Below, in pieces: positions 9,354-18,087 of a DNA stretch of 64,000 bases. Source of the stretch: Alphaproteobacteria bacterium (GTDB taxonomy: Bacteria; Pseudomonadota; Alphaproteobacteria; Rhodobacterales; Rhodobacteraceae); NCBI GenBank assembly GCA_030427145.1, contig JAUHWT010000022.1, forward strand, positions 1 to 64,000. Reading direction: 5' to 3'. How positions within the stretch are numbered: the first letter of the stretch is position 1; every line of letters starts with the position of its first letter. The position numbers were made by a program, and so were the translations under genes. The notes below the pieces were generated by a model, which was not told where the DNA came from, did not search any database, and saw nothing but the letters and a program-made list of their open reading frames with translations.

Positions 9354-9372
9354 GTGACTGAAAATGATTGAC
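9354..9372 (-). promoter_or_regulatory. Putative RhaR operator, rhaD-proximal copy
   Basis: GTGACTGAAAATGATTGAC on the plus strand is the inverted partner of the element at 9303-9321. The 51-bp offset is close to five helical turns, so both sites would lie on the same DNA face, as expected for cooperative binding or looping. No strong -35/-10 pair was recognised in this intergenic region; CATAAT at 9415-9420 is a possible -10 for rhaD. Confidence 0.6.
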
Positions 9373-9440
9373 TTCGAGAGGCACCTCCGACAGTTTCACG
9401 CACGGAAACGCCCTCATAATATCCTGAAATGGAGTCACCG

Positions 9441-11543
9441 ATGAGCCTTACAGCTTCCCAACAACCTCTTGAAAAAAAATGGGACAGCGCACGCGCCGCC
9501 GGAATGGGCGAAGCGGAAAAGCTGCTCTACCGGTCAAACCTCTTGGGATCGGACAAGAGAATCACGAACTACGGTGGCGGCAACACTTCGGCCAAGGTGA
9601 TGGAGAAAGATCCGCTCACCGGCGACACTGTCGAGGTACTCTGGGTAAAAGGGTCCGGAGGCGATGTCGGGTCCATCAAAATGGACGGATTCGCCACGCT
9701 CTATATGGACAAGCTGAACGCCCTGCGCGGGATTTACCGGGGCGTGGAGTATGAGGACGAGATGGTGGGCTACCTGCCCCACTGCACCTTCAACCTGAAC
9801 CCGCGCGCGGCGTCCATCGACACGCCGCTACATGCCTATGTGCCGCGCAAGCATGTGGATCACATGCATCCCGACGCAATCATTGCAATTGCTGCGGCCA
9901 GGGACAGCAGGGCGCTGACGCAGGAGGTTTTTGGGGACGATATCGGCTGGCTGCCATGGAAGCGGCCGGGTTTCGAACTGGGGCTGTGGCTGTCTAACTT
10001 CTGCGAGGAAAACCCGAACACGAAGGGTGTGGTTCTGGAGAGTCACGGTCTGTTTACCTGGGACGACGATGCGGAGGCGTGCTACGCGCTGACACTCGAG
10101 ATCATTCAGAAAGCGATGGACTGGTTTGCCGAGCGCACCGCGGGCAAATCCGCGTTTGGTGGTGCCAAACATGAAAGCCTTGGAGCGGAACAGCGTCGGG
10201 AAGTGGCCGGACGCCTGATGCCAGCAATCCGGGGCATGGTTTCCGACCAGCAGCACATGGTCGGGCATTTCACCGACAGCGACGCGGTTTTGGAGTTTGT
10301 AAACGCGAAGGACATGACGCGGCTGGCCGCGCTCGGCACGTCCTGTCCCGACCATTTTCTGCGCACCAAGATCCGCCCGCTGGTGGTGGACTTTGACCCC
10401 GCCAACCCGGATTTAGACGCGACGCTGGGCGGTTTGACCGGATCGGTAGCGGAGTATCGGGAAGGATACAAAGCGTATTACGAACGCTGCAAACACAATG
10501 ACAGCCCGGCGATCCGCGACCCGAACGCAGTTGTGTACCTGGTGCCCGGCGTGGGCATGATCACATTTGCCAAGGACAAGGCGACGGCACGAATTTCAGG
10601 CGAGTTCTACGTAAACGCGATTAACGTGATGCGCGGCGCAGATGCGGTATCCGAATACCAGGGTCTGCCTGAGCAGGAAGCGTTTGATATCGAATACTGG
10701 CTTTTGGAGGAGGCCAAACTCCAAAGGATGCCAAAGCCTAAAACCATGGCCGGGCGTGTTGCGCTGATAACAGGCGGCGCGGGGGGCATTGGCTCAGCCA
10801 CGGCGGAACGGTACTTGCGTGAAGGTGCCTGCGTGATGCTGGCTGACATAGACGCCGAGGCGATTGGAGAGACCGAGAAAAACCTCGCCGGCCGGTATTC
10901 GTCAGATGTTGTACGCACCGTCGTTATGGATGTGACCGATGAGGCCGCGGTGTCGGCGGCATTTGCCAGAACGTCCGTAGAATTTGGTGGTGTCGATCTG
11001 CTGGTGTCGAACGCGGGTATCGCAAGTTCGGCACCGATTGAGGACACCAGCCTTGATCTGTGGAACAAAAACATGGACATCCTGTCGACCGGGTATTTCC
11101 TTGTGAGCCGGGAAGCCTTCAGGGTGATGAAGGTTCAGGACATGGGCGGGTCCATTGTGTTTGTGGCCTCGAAAAACGGCTTGGCCGCGTCACCGAATGC
11201 GTCGGCCTACTGTACCGCAAAAGCGTCGGAGATTCATCTGGCACGGTGCCTCGCGCTGGAAGGCGCGCCACACGGTATTCGCGTGAATGTGGTCAATCCG
11301 GATGCGGTATTGCGCGGCTCGAAGATCTGGTCAGGCGACTGGCTGAAGGAGCGTGCCGCAACTTATGGTAAGGACAAGCAAGGCCTTGAAGCGCATTACC
11401 GCGAGCGTTCGATGCTGAAGCGCTCAGTGCTGCCTGAGGATATCGCGGAGGCCGCATATTTTCTCGCGTCGGACCTTTCAGCCAAGTCGACCGGCAACAT
11501 TCTGAACGTGGATGCGGGCAATGTGCAGGCGTTTACGCGCTAA
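9441..11543 (+). CDS. rhaD: Bifunctional rhamnulose-1-phosphate aldolase / short-chain dehydrogenase RhaD
   Basis: A 700-residue fusion. The N-terminal half is a class II aldolase: NYGGGNTSAK near residue 40, the metal-binding HMHPDA near 140, and ESHGLF near 200. From about residue 435 follows a full SDR domain with TGGAGGIGSAT, SNAGIA and the YCTAK active site. It splits rhamnulose 1-phosphate into dihydroxyacetone phosphate and L-lactaldehyde and should oxidise the lactaldehyde with NAD. ATG 9441 has GGAG six bases upstream; a start four codons earlier is less likely. It leads the rhaDI operon. Confidence 0.94.
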   Translation: MSLTASQQPLEKKWDSARAAGMGEAEKLLYRSNLLGSDKRITNYGGGNTSAKVMEKDPLTGDTVEVLWVKGSGGDVGSIKMDGFATLYMDKLNALRGIYRGVEYEDEMVGYLPHCTFNLNPRAASIDTPLHAYVPRKHVDHMHPDAIIAIAAARDSRALTQEVFGDDIGWLPWKRPGFELGLWLSNFCEENPNTKGVVLESHGLFTWDDDAEACYALTLEIIQKAMDWFAERTAGKSAFGGAKHESLGAEQRREVAGRLMPAIRGMVSDQQHMVGHFTDSDAVLEFVNAKDMTRLAALGTSCPDHFLRTKIRPLVVDFDPANPDLDATLGGLTGSVAEYREGYKAYYERCKHNDSPAIRDPNAVVYLVPGVGMITFAKDKATARISGEFYVNAINVMRGADAVSEYQGLPEQEAFDIEYWLLEEAKLQRMPKPKTMAGRVALITGGAGGIGSATAERYLREGACVMLADIDAEAIGETEKNLAGRYSSDVVRTVVMDVTDEAAVSAAFARTSVEFGGVDLLVSNAGIASSAPIEDTSLDLWNKNMDILSTGYFLVSREAFRVMKVQDMGGSIVFVASKNGLAASPNASAYCTAKASEIHLARCLALEGAPHGIRVNVVNPDAVLRGSKIWSGDWLKERAATYGKDKQGLEAHYRERSMLKRSVLPEDIAEAAYFLASDLSAKSTGNILNVDAGNVQAFTR

Positions 11544-11585
11544 ATCTACGGTCGAAGAAAAAAAATCAAAATGGGAGGCACCGAC

Positions 11586-12860
11586 ATGATTGGTGGAGAT
11601 ATCGTCGCAGGTGAGAACGACCGCGCAAAGGCGAGCCTGCAGGCGGATTATGACGCGCTTGGGGAACATTTGGACCGGCGCGGCATCGATATCGGCGAAG
11701 TTAAGGCAAAAGTCGCCGGATATGGCGTTGCCATTCCGAGTTGGGGCGTTGGCACAGGTGGCACGCGTTTTGCCCGCTTTCCAGGCGCCGGCGAACCGCG
11801 CGGTATCTTCGACAAGCTGGACGACTGTGGTGTCATTCAGCAGCTGACACGCGCCACCCCGGCAGTTTCACTGCACATTCCATGGGACGTCGCGCCGGCA
11901 GCTGATCTTGTGGCGAAGGCGGAGGAAACTGGGCTGGCGTTCGACGCGATGAACTCCAACACCTTCCAGGACCAGGAGGGACAGGCACTGAGCTACAAGT
12001 TCGGCTCCCTGTCTCACACGGATGCTGCGACCCGGGCCCAGGCAGTGGAGCACAATCTGGCTTGCATTGCGCTGGGCCAAGAAATTGGGTCGACAGCTCT
12101 AACAATATGGGTTGGGGACGGATCGAACTTTCCGGGGCAGGCGAATTTCACGCGACAATTTGAGCGGTATCTGGAGGCTGCGGGGCAGGTCTATGCGGCG
12201 CTCCCCGATGACTGGACGCTGCTGACTGAGCACAAGATGTATGAGCCTGCATTCTATTCGACCGTGGTCCAGGATTGGGGCACAAACCTCCTGATTGCGC
12301 AGCAGCTTGGGGAGAAAGCGAAGTGCCTTGTAGACCTTGGGCATCATGCTCCGAACGTGAACATTGAAATGATTGTGGCGCGGCTGAACCAGTTCGGCAA
12401 GCTGGGCGGCTTCCATTTCAATGACAGCAAGTACGGAGACGACGACCTCGATACCGGCAGCATCGATCCCTATCGGTTGTTTCTGGTGTTCAATGAGTTG
12501 GTCGAGGCGGAGGCCGATCCGGACTTTGCTCCGATGCACATGCTCGACCAGAGCCATAACGTGACCGATCCGATCGAAAGCCTTATGGTTTCCGCGATGG
12601 AGGTGCAGCGCGCCTATGCCCAGGCTCTGCTGGTTGACCGAAACGCGTTGAATGACTTCCAGGAAGAGAACGACGCACTGATGGCGACGACGACGCTCAA
12701 ACGTGGGTTCCGGACAGATGTCGAGCCCATTCTCGCAATGGCACGGATTGAAAACGGCGGGGCGATTGACCCGGTCGCAACCTACCGGGCCTCCGGGTAT
12801 CGCGCGAAGGTTGCGGGTGAACGTCCGGCAGTCAGCGGCGCGGGCGGCGGGATCGTCTGA
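11586..12860 (+). CDS. rhaI: L-rhamnose isomerase RhaI (Pseudomonas stutzeri type)
   Basis: A 424-residue TIM-barrel isomerase converting L-rhamnose to L-rhamnulose with a divalent metal. PSWGVGTGGTRFARFPG near residue 50 and the metal-site segments EHKMYEPAF, DLGHHAPN and HFNDSKYGDDDLD closely follow the P. stutzeri enzyme, which is distinct from enteric RhaA. The start is set by GGGAGG seven bases before ATG 11586. It lies 42 bp after rhaD and shares its promoter. The two genes supply the first and last steps, while rhaK on the opposite operon supplies the kinase. Confidence 0.95.
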   Translation: MIGGDIVAGENDRAKASLQADYDALGEHLDRRGIDIGEVKAKVAGYGVAIPSWGVGTGGTRFARFPGAGEPRGIFDKLDDCGVIQQLTRATPAVSLHIPWDVAPAADLVAKAEETGLAFDAMNSNTFQDQEGQALSYKFGSLSHTDAATRAQAVEHNLACIALGQEIGSTALTIWVGDGSNFPGQANFTRQFERYLEAAGQVYAALPDDWTLLTEHKMYEPAFYSTVVQDWGTNLLIAQQLGEKAKCLVDLGHHAPNVNIEMIVARLNQFGKLGGFHFNDSKYGDDDLDTGSIDPYRLFLVFNELVEAEADPDFAPMHMLDQSHNVTDPIESLMVSAMEVQRAYAQALLVDRNALNDFQEENDALMATTTLKRGFRTDVEPILAMARIENGGAIDPVATYRASGYRAKVAGERPAVSGAGGGIV

Positions 12861-13121
12861 CGATTCAGAACGGGTTGGGTCAGGTAGCAGCCTGAGATTG
12901 GAAGACTGTGAACTCCCGTCCATCCGCGAATTTCGGAAGAGGGTTCGCACTCGTGGATTGGGCGGCACAACGGGGAACCAAACCCAGCGAGTAGTGTTGA
13001 TTCAGCATGAAAAAACCACACCTCAATCACCTAAGGTCAATCACGGTAGTGTCACCCCGGCCCAAACCCGTCCATTTTCTCCGTGCCGGCAATTCGCAGA
13101 AACATCACGGGAGATCAGCAC

Positions 13122-13730
13122 GTGGGTGACGAACTGCAGCAGGGAGAAGCCATCGGCCCGGATGACATGCACGAGGTCGTGCACGAATTGCGGGGTGCCA
13201 CCAGGGGCGATGAAACTACGCTAGGGGATGTCCTGGAGGAACTGGAGCACGCCTCATTTGTGCCGGTTTTGATGGCGCCTGCCCTCGCGGTGGTTTCGCC
13301 CCTATCAGGCATCCCACTGTTTTCCAGCTTTTGTGGCCTAGTGATTGCACTGGTGTCGGCTCAAATGGCGATGGGACGCACATCCCTTTGGTTGCCGGAA
13401 TGGATCAAGACCCGGAAAATTCCGTCCGGACGCCTCAAAAAGGCAGCGGAAGGTCTCTCGAAACCGGCGAAATGGCTGGACCGTCACACCCATCGACGGC
13501 TTGATTTTCTCGTTGCTCCGCCGTTCGACAGGGTTCTCGTTCTGACCTGCATGCTCTGCGGCATGTCGATGACGCTTCTGGAGATCGTGCCCTTTTCATC
13601 GTCCATTCTTGGGGCGGCCGTGGTTCTGATGTCGCTCACGCTTCTTGTGCGTGACGGTCTTCTCGCCCTCGCGGCATATGGCTTCATCGGCATCGGTATC
13701 GCCGTGGTATTACAGGTTATCCCAGGCTGA
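13122..13730 (+). CDS. ExoD-family membrane protein
   Basis: A protein of 202 residues if read from GTG 13122, which has GGGAG eight bases upstream; an earlier GTG at 13083 is possible. After a polar N-terminus (ELQQ to LEELEHASF) come hydrophobic stretches near residues 48-72 and two or three more in the last third. The pattern LSGIPLFSSFCGLVIALVSAQMA and WLPEWI is typical of ExoD, a membrane family named for exopolysaccharide defects in Sinorhizobium. Its biochemical role is unknown. It is convergent with the channel gene, four bases apart. Confidence 0.8.
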   Translation: MGDELQQGEAIGPDDMHEVVHELRGATRGDETTLGDVLEELEHASFVPVLMAPALAVVSPLSGIPLFSSFCGLVIALVSAQMAMGRTSLWLPEWIKTRKIPSGRLKKAAEGLSKPAKWLDRHTHRRLDFLVAPPFDRVLVLTCMLCGMSMTLLEIVPFSSSILGAAVVLMSLTLLVRDGLLALAAYGFIGIGIAVVLQVIPG

Positions 13731-13733
13731 CGA

Positions 13734-14495
13734 TTAAATGTGGCCCTCGGTCTCGATGTGGATGGTTTCTCCGCAATGTTTACAGTGGACCGCATCCGCG
13801 TCGTGCAGCACAAGGCCACATTCCTCACATTCTTTCCTCACCTTCGCCGGGCGAAACAATACCTGAAGAAGCCTGAGGAAGAGGGTCACTCCGAAAATCA
13901 TCACGGCCACCGCTAGCATCCGGCCCCAGGTGCCAGACAGAATGATGTCGCCGAATCCCGTCGTCGTTAAGGTCGTCACGGTGAAATAGAGCGCGTCGGC
14001 GTAGTTGTTGATGTCCGGATTGGTGGTGGCTTGGGACGCGTAAATCAGGCCGGTCATTACGAACAGAAAGACACCGAGATTGATGGAAGCCAGGATGATT
14101 TCCTCATTCTCCCGAAAGTAACGGAAGTCTTTTCGCAGTTCCTTCAGGAGGTGGTAGGTCCTGAGTAGGCGCAGCGTCCGCAGTATTCGCAGGAAACCAA
14201 GTCCCTCTCCGGCGATTGGCGCGAGAAAGGACACAATGGCAACGATGTCGGCCCAGGTCGTGAACCGCAGAAACAGCAGCTTCCTGCGCCGTTCAATGCC
14301 AACCCGCACGGCAAAATCTGCGAGGATCACGACACCGAAGACAGCATCAAGAATTTCAATAGTTCGGGATGGCGGCAGAAAAGAAGTCACGATCACGAAA
14401 AGTATTGTGACCACATCAAATGCCAGAAGCCCGTAACGGAACTTGCGCGCTTCCGGCGTGCTGTTTTCGTAAAGCGGTCTGACCCTGTCCAACAC
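13734..14495 (-). CDS. Voltage-gated-type potassium channel with C-terminal zinc ribbon
   Basis: A 253-residue membrane protein with six helices. The S4-like segment has Arg103, Arg106, Arg109 and Arg112 at every third position. The pore loop ends in TTTGFGD (177-183), a potassium filter with Phe for the usual Tyr. The C-terminus replaces the common cyclic-nucleotide or RCK domain with a compact C-x2-C-x11-C-x2-C knot (Cys223, 226, 238, 241), most likely a zinc ribbon on the cytosolic side. Ion selectivity is inferred from the filter; a role for zinc or redox in gating is speculation. Confidence 0.85.
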   Translation of the reverse strand: MLDRVRPLYENSTPEARKFRYGLLAFDVVTILFVIVTSFLPPSRTIEILDAVFGVVILADFAVRVGIERRRKLLFLRFTTWADIVAIVSFLAPIAGEGLGFLRILRTLRLLRTYHLLKELRKDFRYFRENEEIILASINLGVFLFVMTGLIYASQATTNPDINNYADALYFTVTTLTTTGFGDIILSGTWGRMLAVAVMIFGVTLFLRLLQVLFRPAKVRKECEECGLVLHDADAVHCKHCGETIHIETEGHI

Positions 14496-14536
14496 CTGTT
14501 TAATCCGTTGTTAGCGGCTACCGAATGGTTTCGGTG

Positions 14537-15499
14537 TCATGCCACATTGTCCGCGACATAGGCGCCCCTCTCCCCCATTGGTCGTGCCGGCCCGGTGGTC
14601 GTGTCGCAACGGGTTTTAAGTTCAAGGTTTGCATTGATCTCCGCACCAATAAGAACAGCAAAGGCTGAGGCATAAAACCAGAACAGCACGCCTACGATCG
14701 CACCAAGCGATCCATAGGTCTGATTAAAATCAGCAAAGCGCGATATGTAAATCGACAGCCCGACGGACATGAGAAGCCAGATAAAGGTCGCGGTCACGGC
14801 GCCATATGTCACCCACCGTTTTCGGGCCGTGGAACGGTGTGGGCCGTAGCGGTAGATCGCGCCAATCACGAGTGTTACGGCCATCCCCAGGATAAGCAGT
14901 GGTGCAACCTGTGTAAGCACGCGGCCAGCCACGCCGAACTCAAAAAAACGTAGTGTCGCGGGAACTGCAACGACCGTAAGCAGAGCTACTATCGCCATGA
15001 CGATGACGACCAGCGTCAAGCCAAGAGAGAAAAGATACTGAACAAGGATATTGCGATCATCGCGTTCATTGTAGACAATATTCAGGCCCTCAATCAGCGC
15101 CGTCACGCCCGCACGGGCACTCCACAACGCGAAGATGATCGAGACGAGAGTTGTGACCCCCAGCGTACTTCGACCTGCTGAAACAAGCGCACCCACCTGA
15201 TCCGAGATCATTTGGTACACGTCTGGCGGCAACAGGGGCTGCACGGCTTCCAGACTGGAGACAACATGGCTCGGGTCGGCAATCAGCCCGTAAATGGCAA
15301 TTAATGCGGCGATGGCGGGGAAGATTGCGAGGAAACCGAAAAAAGCGACGCCAGCGGATATGATGGAGAGGTGATCGTTGCCGATCCCCTGAAAAACCCG
15401 AACCGCCACGTCTTTCCACCCGGATAAGGACATTGAGGACGGGCGGGATGCCTGATGATCATTGGGTTGCTGTGCGGTCGTATCCGTCAATTCCTGCAC
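14537..15499 (-). CDS. YihY/BrkB family inner-membrane protein (copy 1)
   Basis: A 320-residue protein with about six membrane helices. Family hallmarks are the segment around LSIISAGVAFFGFLAIFPAIAAL (residues 44-66), with its conserved aromatic/Pro pattern, and the C-terminal GSLGAIVGVLFWFY and GAEINANLE. Once annotated as ribonuclease BN, the family has no accepted biochemical function. A second member lies at 52480-53358. Both carry the conserved GAE-N-A motif. It is separated from the epimerase by 158 bp and divergent from it. Confidence 0.86.
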   Translation of the reverse strand: MQELTDTTAQQPNDHQASRPSSMSLSGWKDVAVRVFQGIGNDHLSIISAGVAFFGFLAIFPAIAALIAIYGLIADPSHVVSSLEAVQPLLPPDVYQMISDQVGALVSAGRSTLGVTTLVSIIFALWSARAGVTALIEGLNIVYNERDDRNILVQYLFSLGLTLVVIVMAIVALLTVVAVPATLRFFEFGVAGRVLTQVAPLLILGMAVTLVIGAIYRYGPHRSTARKRWVTYGAVTATFIWLLMSVGLSIYISRFADFNQTYGSLGAIVGVLFWFYASAFAVLIGAEINANLELKTRCDTTTGPARPMGERGAYVADNVA

Positions 15500-15657
15500 T
15501 CCGGCTTAACTGTTCCCTAAAAAAATAACCTGCCATCAGCCGGAATGGTTCCGATACGCAAACAACTGCGCGCCATCCCGACGGTGAGTTGCGGGCGCGC
15601 CACTAATGTTTAGTATCGCGGCCAATGAATAACGACCAATATGGGAGGGAGTGGATT

Positions 15658-16545
15658 ATGCGGGTTCTATTTACGGGTGGATCCGGAAAAGCCGGACGTC
15701 ATGCAGTGGAATACTTGCTGGAAAAAGGCCATCGCGTCGTTAACGTCGACAGGATGCCATTGGATCTTGCCGGAGTGGATAACCGTATCGCCGACGTAAC
15801 CGATGCCGGGCAGATGTTCGATGTGATGGGCGCCTATGCCGCGTTTGACGAGATGGAGCCGGGAACAGGTGTGCCGAAGTTCGATGCAGTCGTGCATTTC
15901 GCGGCCATCCCGAGACTGCTGCTGACATCGGACAATGAGTGCTACCGCGTAAATACCATTGGCACGTACAACGTGATTGACGCAGCGGTGAAGTTTGGTG
16001 TGCGGAAAATCGTGTTCGCGTCGTCAGAGACCACTTACGGCGTCTGCTTTGCCGATGGCGAGCGCAAACCTGAATACCTGCCCGTGGACGAGGAACACCC
16101 GGTTGTGCCCGAGGACAGTTACGCCATGTCCAAGGTCGTCAACGAGGTGACGGCCCGCAGTTTTCAGCGGCGGTCGGGTTTCGACATTTATGGATTGCGG
16201 ATCAACAACGTGATTGAGCCTCACGAATATGCGGAGAAGTTTCCGGCATTCATGGAGGATCCGTCCCTCCGGCGCCGCAACATCTTCGCCTATATTGACG
16301 CACGTGATCTCGGCCAAATGGTGGACCGGTGCCTTGCGACAGACGGTCTGGGATATGAGGTCTTCAATGTATCCAACGACGATCATTCAGTTGGAGAGAC
16401 CACATGCGAACTCATAAGCCGCTTCTATGAAGGCGTTCCCGCCTGCGAAATGGGAGAACGGGAAACCTTCTATTCCAACCAAAAAGCAAAAGATCTGCTT
16501 GGCTTCCAGCCAGAGCACAGCTGGCGGCAATATATCGACGGATAG
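15658..16545 (+). CDS. NAD-dependent epimerase/dehydratase family protein
   Basis: A 295-residue extended SDR. The Rossmann motif is FTGGSGKAGRH (residues 5-15). Catalysis is by Ser/Thr in ASSETTYG and the YAMSK motif. It resembles nucleotide-sugar epimerases and uronate dehydrogenases, but the substrate cannot be read. It stands alone between a divergent YihY gene and the hydroquinone reductase, followed by a stem-loop. The start is fixed by GGGAGGG eight bases before ATG 15658; an upstream ATG at 15625 is weaker. Confidence 0.85.
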   Translation: MRVLFTGGSGKAGRHAVEYLLEKGHRVVNVDRMPLDLAGVDNRIADVTDAGQMFDVMGAYAAFDEMEPGTGVPKFDAVVHFAAIPRLLLTSDNECYRVNTIGTYNVIDAAVKFGVRKIVFASSETTYGVCFADGERKPEYLPVDEEHPVVPEDSYAMSKVVNEVTARSFQRRSGFDIYGLRINNVIEPHEYAEKFPAFMEDPSLRRRNIFAYIDARDLGQMVDRCLATDGLGYEVFNVSNDDHSVGETTCELISRFYEGVPACEMGERETFYSNQKAKDLLGFQPEHSWRQYIDG

Positions 16546-16562
16546 CTCAACTGTTGAAAATG

Positions 16563-16592
16563 GCGCGACAATCAATTGCCTGTCGCGCTATT
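16563..16592 (+). terminator. Stem-loop after the epimerase gene
   Basis: GCGCGACA (16563-16570) and TGTCGCGC (16581-16588) form a perfect 8-bp stem with a 10-nt loop, followed by TATTT. It sits 17 bp past the stop codon, consistent with a moderate intrinsic terminator. Confidence 0.55.
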
Positions 16593-16646
16593 TAAACACA
16601 GAACCGAATTCAATAGGTCATAGTCAGCGATCTCAGGAGGACGATC

Positions 16647-17636
16647 ATGGGCGTACTGAGCGACGGTGAATGGCTGACACAGAAGGAATTCGACACCTCG
16701 GACGATGGCGCGTTCGAGCGACAGGAATCCCGGTTTAGAAACTGGGTGACGGCGGACGGATCAGCTGGCCCGACCGGTGATGGTGGTTTCAAAGCGGAAA
16801 GCGGTCGATACCATCTCTACGTGTCACTTGCCTGTCCATGGGCGCACAGAACCCTGATCTTTCGTGCGCTGAAATCGCTGGAGCACCACATTTCAGTGGA
16901 TGTCGTTCATCCGCTAATGGGTGGGGACGGATGGACCTTCGAGACCGATGTTGATGGCGCAACCGGAGACCGGCTGCTTGGCAAATCCCTGCTTCGCGAG
17001 GTCTACCTCGAAGCGGATCCTAACGCGACGACCCGTGTGACCGTGCCGGTATTGTGGGACAATAAGACCAATACGATCGTATCGAACGAAAGCTCCGAAA
17101 TCATCCGCATGTTCAACTCGGCATTCGACGGTATCACCGGAAACACGCTTGATTTCAGGCCGGAGGAACTCGCCCCGGAAATCGACGAGGTCAACGACCG
17201 CGTGTATCCAAACCTCAACAACGGCGTTTACCGGTCAGGCTTCGCCACCAGCCAGGCAGCCTATGATGGTGCCGTTCGCGATGTGTTCGAAACCCTCGAC
17301 TGGATGGAAGAGCGGCTTTCAGGACAACGCTATCTGGCGGGCAACCAGGTGACTGAGGCGGACTGGCGCGCGGTTACAACTCTGTTTCGGTTCGACCCTG
17401 TCTATCATGGTCATTTCAAATGCAACCTGAGACGCCTTATCGACTATCCCTCGGTCTGGGCTTACGCGCGGGAACTTTATCAGGTGGATGGGATCGCGGG
17501 GACGGTGAATTTCGACCACATCGTGCAGCACTATCACCGCAGTCACGAGAGCATCAATCCACACCGCATTGTGCCGATCGGACCGGAACTGGACTGGAAT
17601 GAAGCGCATGGCCGCGACGACATGACTGCGGTGTGA
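16647..17636 (+). CDS. yqjG: Glutathionyl-hydroquinone reductase (YqjG/Xi-class glutathione transferase)
   Basis: A 329-residue cytosolic enzyme. The catalytic Cys63 lies in SLACPWAHR, the diagnostic motif of the Xi class. A C-terminal helical GST domain holds YLAGNQVTEADWR. It reduces glutathionyl-hydroquinones with GSH, relevant to quinone detoxification. CAGGAGG stands about eight bases before the ATG. It converges on the pseudo-receiver gene with seven bases between stops. The length matches the family. Confidence 0.93.
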   Translation: MGVLSDGEWLTQKEFDTSDDGAFERQESRFRNWVTADGSAGPTGDGGFKAESGRYHLYVSLACPWAHRTLIFRALKSLEHHISVDVVHPLMGGDGWTFETDVDGATGDRLLGKSLLREVYLEADPNATTRVTVPVLWDNKTNTIVSNESSEIIRMFNSAFDGITGNTLDFRPEELAPEIDEVNDRVYPNLNNGVYRSGFATSQAAYDGAVRDVFETLDWMEERLSGQRYLAGNQVTEADWRAVTTLFRFDPVYHGHFKCNLRRLIDYPSVWAYARELYQVDGIAGTVNFDHIVQHYHRSHESINPHRIVPIGPELDWNEAHGRDDMTAV

Positions 17637-17643
17637 GGCACAG

Positions 17644-18087
17644 TCAGGCGGACTTTCGCGTCGACAGGTGTCTGTTCCCGTAATGCTCCACCATTGCGGT
17701 CATGTCCGACAGGCGTGAGGTCGGCGTCAGACAGCCGCGAACGTTTGGCAGGAGTTCGAAAACCGAACTTCCGGAGAAAAACCCACTGGCCGTGACGGCC
17801 AGTATGGGGATGTCCGGATCCCTATAGGTTGCAAAATCAGCGACGAAATGAGCCTCGAAATTCGGCATCTCCAGATCAAGGACAATCACGCCATACTCAT
17901 TGACCCGCAGCGCCTCAAACGCGGCTGACATTTCGGACACGACCGTGCAGTCATGACCCTGGCGGGTCAGGTGACCAGCCCAGATCCATGCCAGATCGAA
18001 ATTATGCCCTACTACAAGTATCTGCACGTAACAGCTCGCCCCATATCCAAAAACGGCCGACCCCGGAACAAGCGTCCGGGGAGACAC
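17644..18087 (-). CDS. Orphan receiver-like protein lacking key phosphorylation residues
   Basis: A small stand-alone protein with the CheY-like fold pattern. It retains the phospho-acceptor position in VLDLEMPN and the Thr/Ala in LAVTAS. The acidic pair after strand 1 is replaced (ILVVGHN for the usual ILVVDDD), and the conserved Lys in the last loop appears lost (CLTPTS). This suggests a pseudo-receiver that does not undergo ordinary aspartyl phosphorylation. The start is uncertain: GTG 18087 has GGGAGG seven bases upstream, while GTG 18027 would begin exactly at the domain. No kinase or output domain is adjacent. Confidence 0.7.
   Translation of the reverse strand: MSPRTLVPGSAVFGYGASCYVQILVVGHNFDLAWIWAGHLTRQGHDCTVVSEMSAAFEALRVNEYGVIVLDLEMPNFEAHFVADFATYRDPDIPILAVTASGFFSGSSVFELLPNVRGCLTPTSRLSDMTAMVEHYGNRHLSTRKSA

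Noticed and set aside
12099-12968. A 289-codon minus-strand frame opposite rhaI
   Set aside because: The sense strand encodes an unmistakable rhamnose isomerase.
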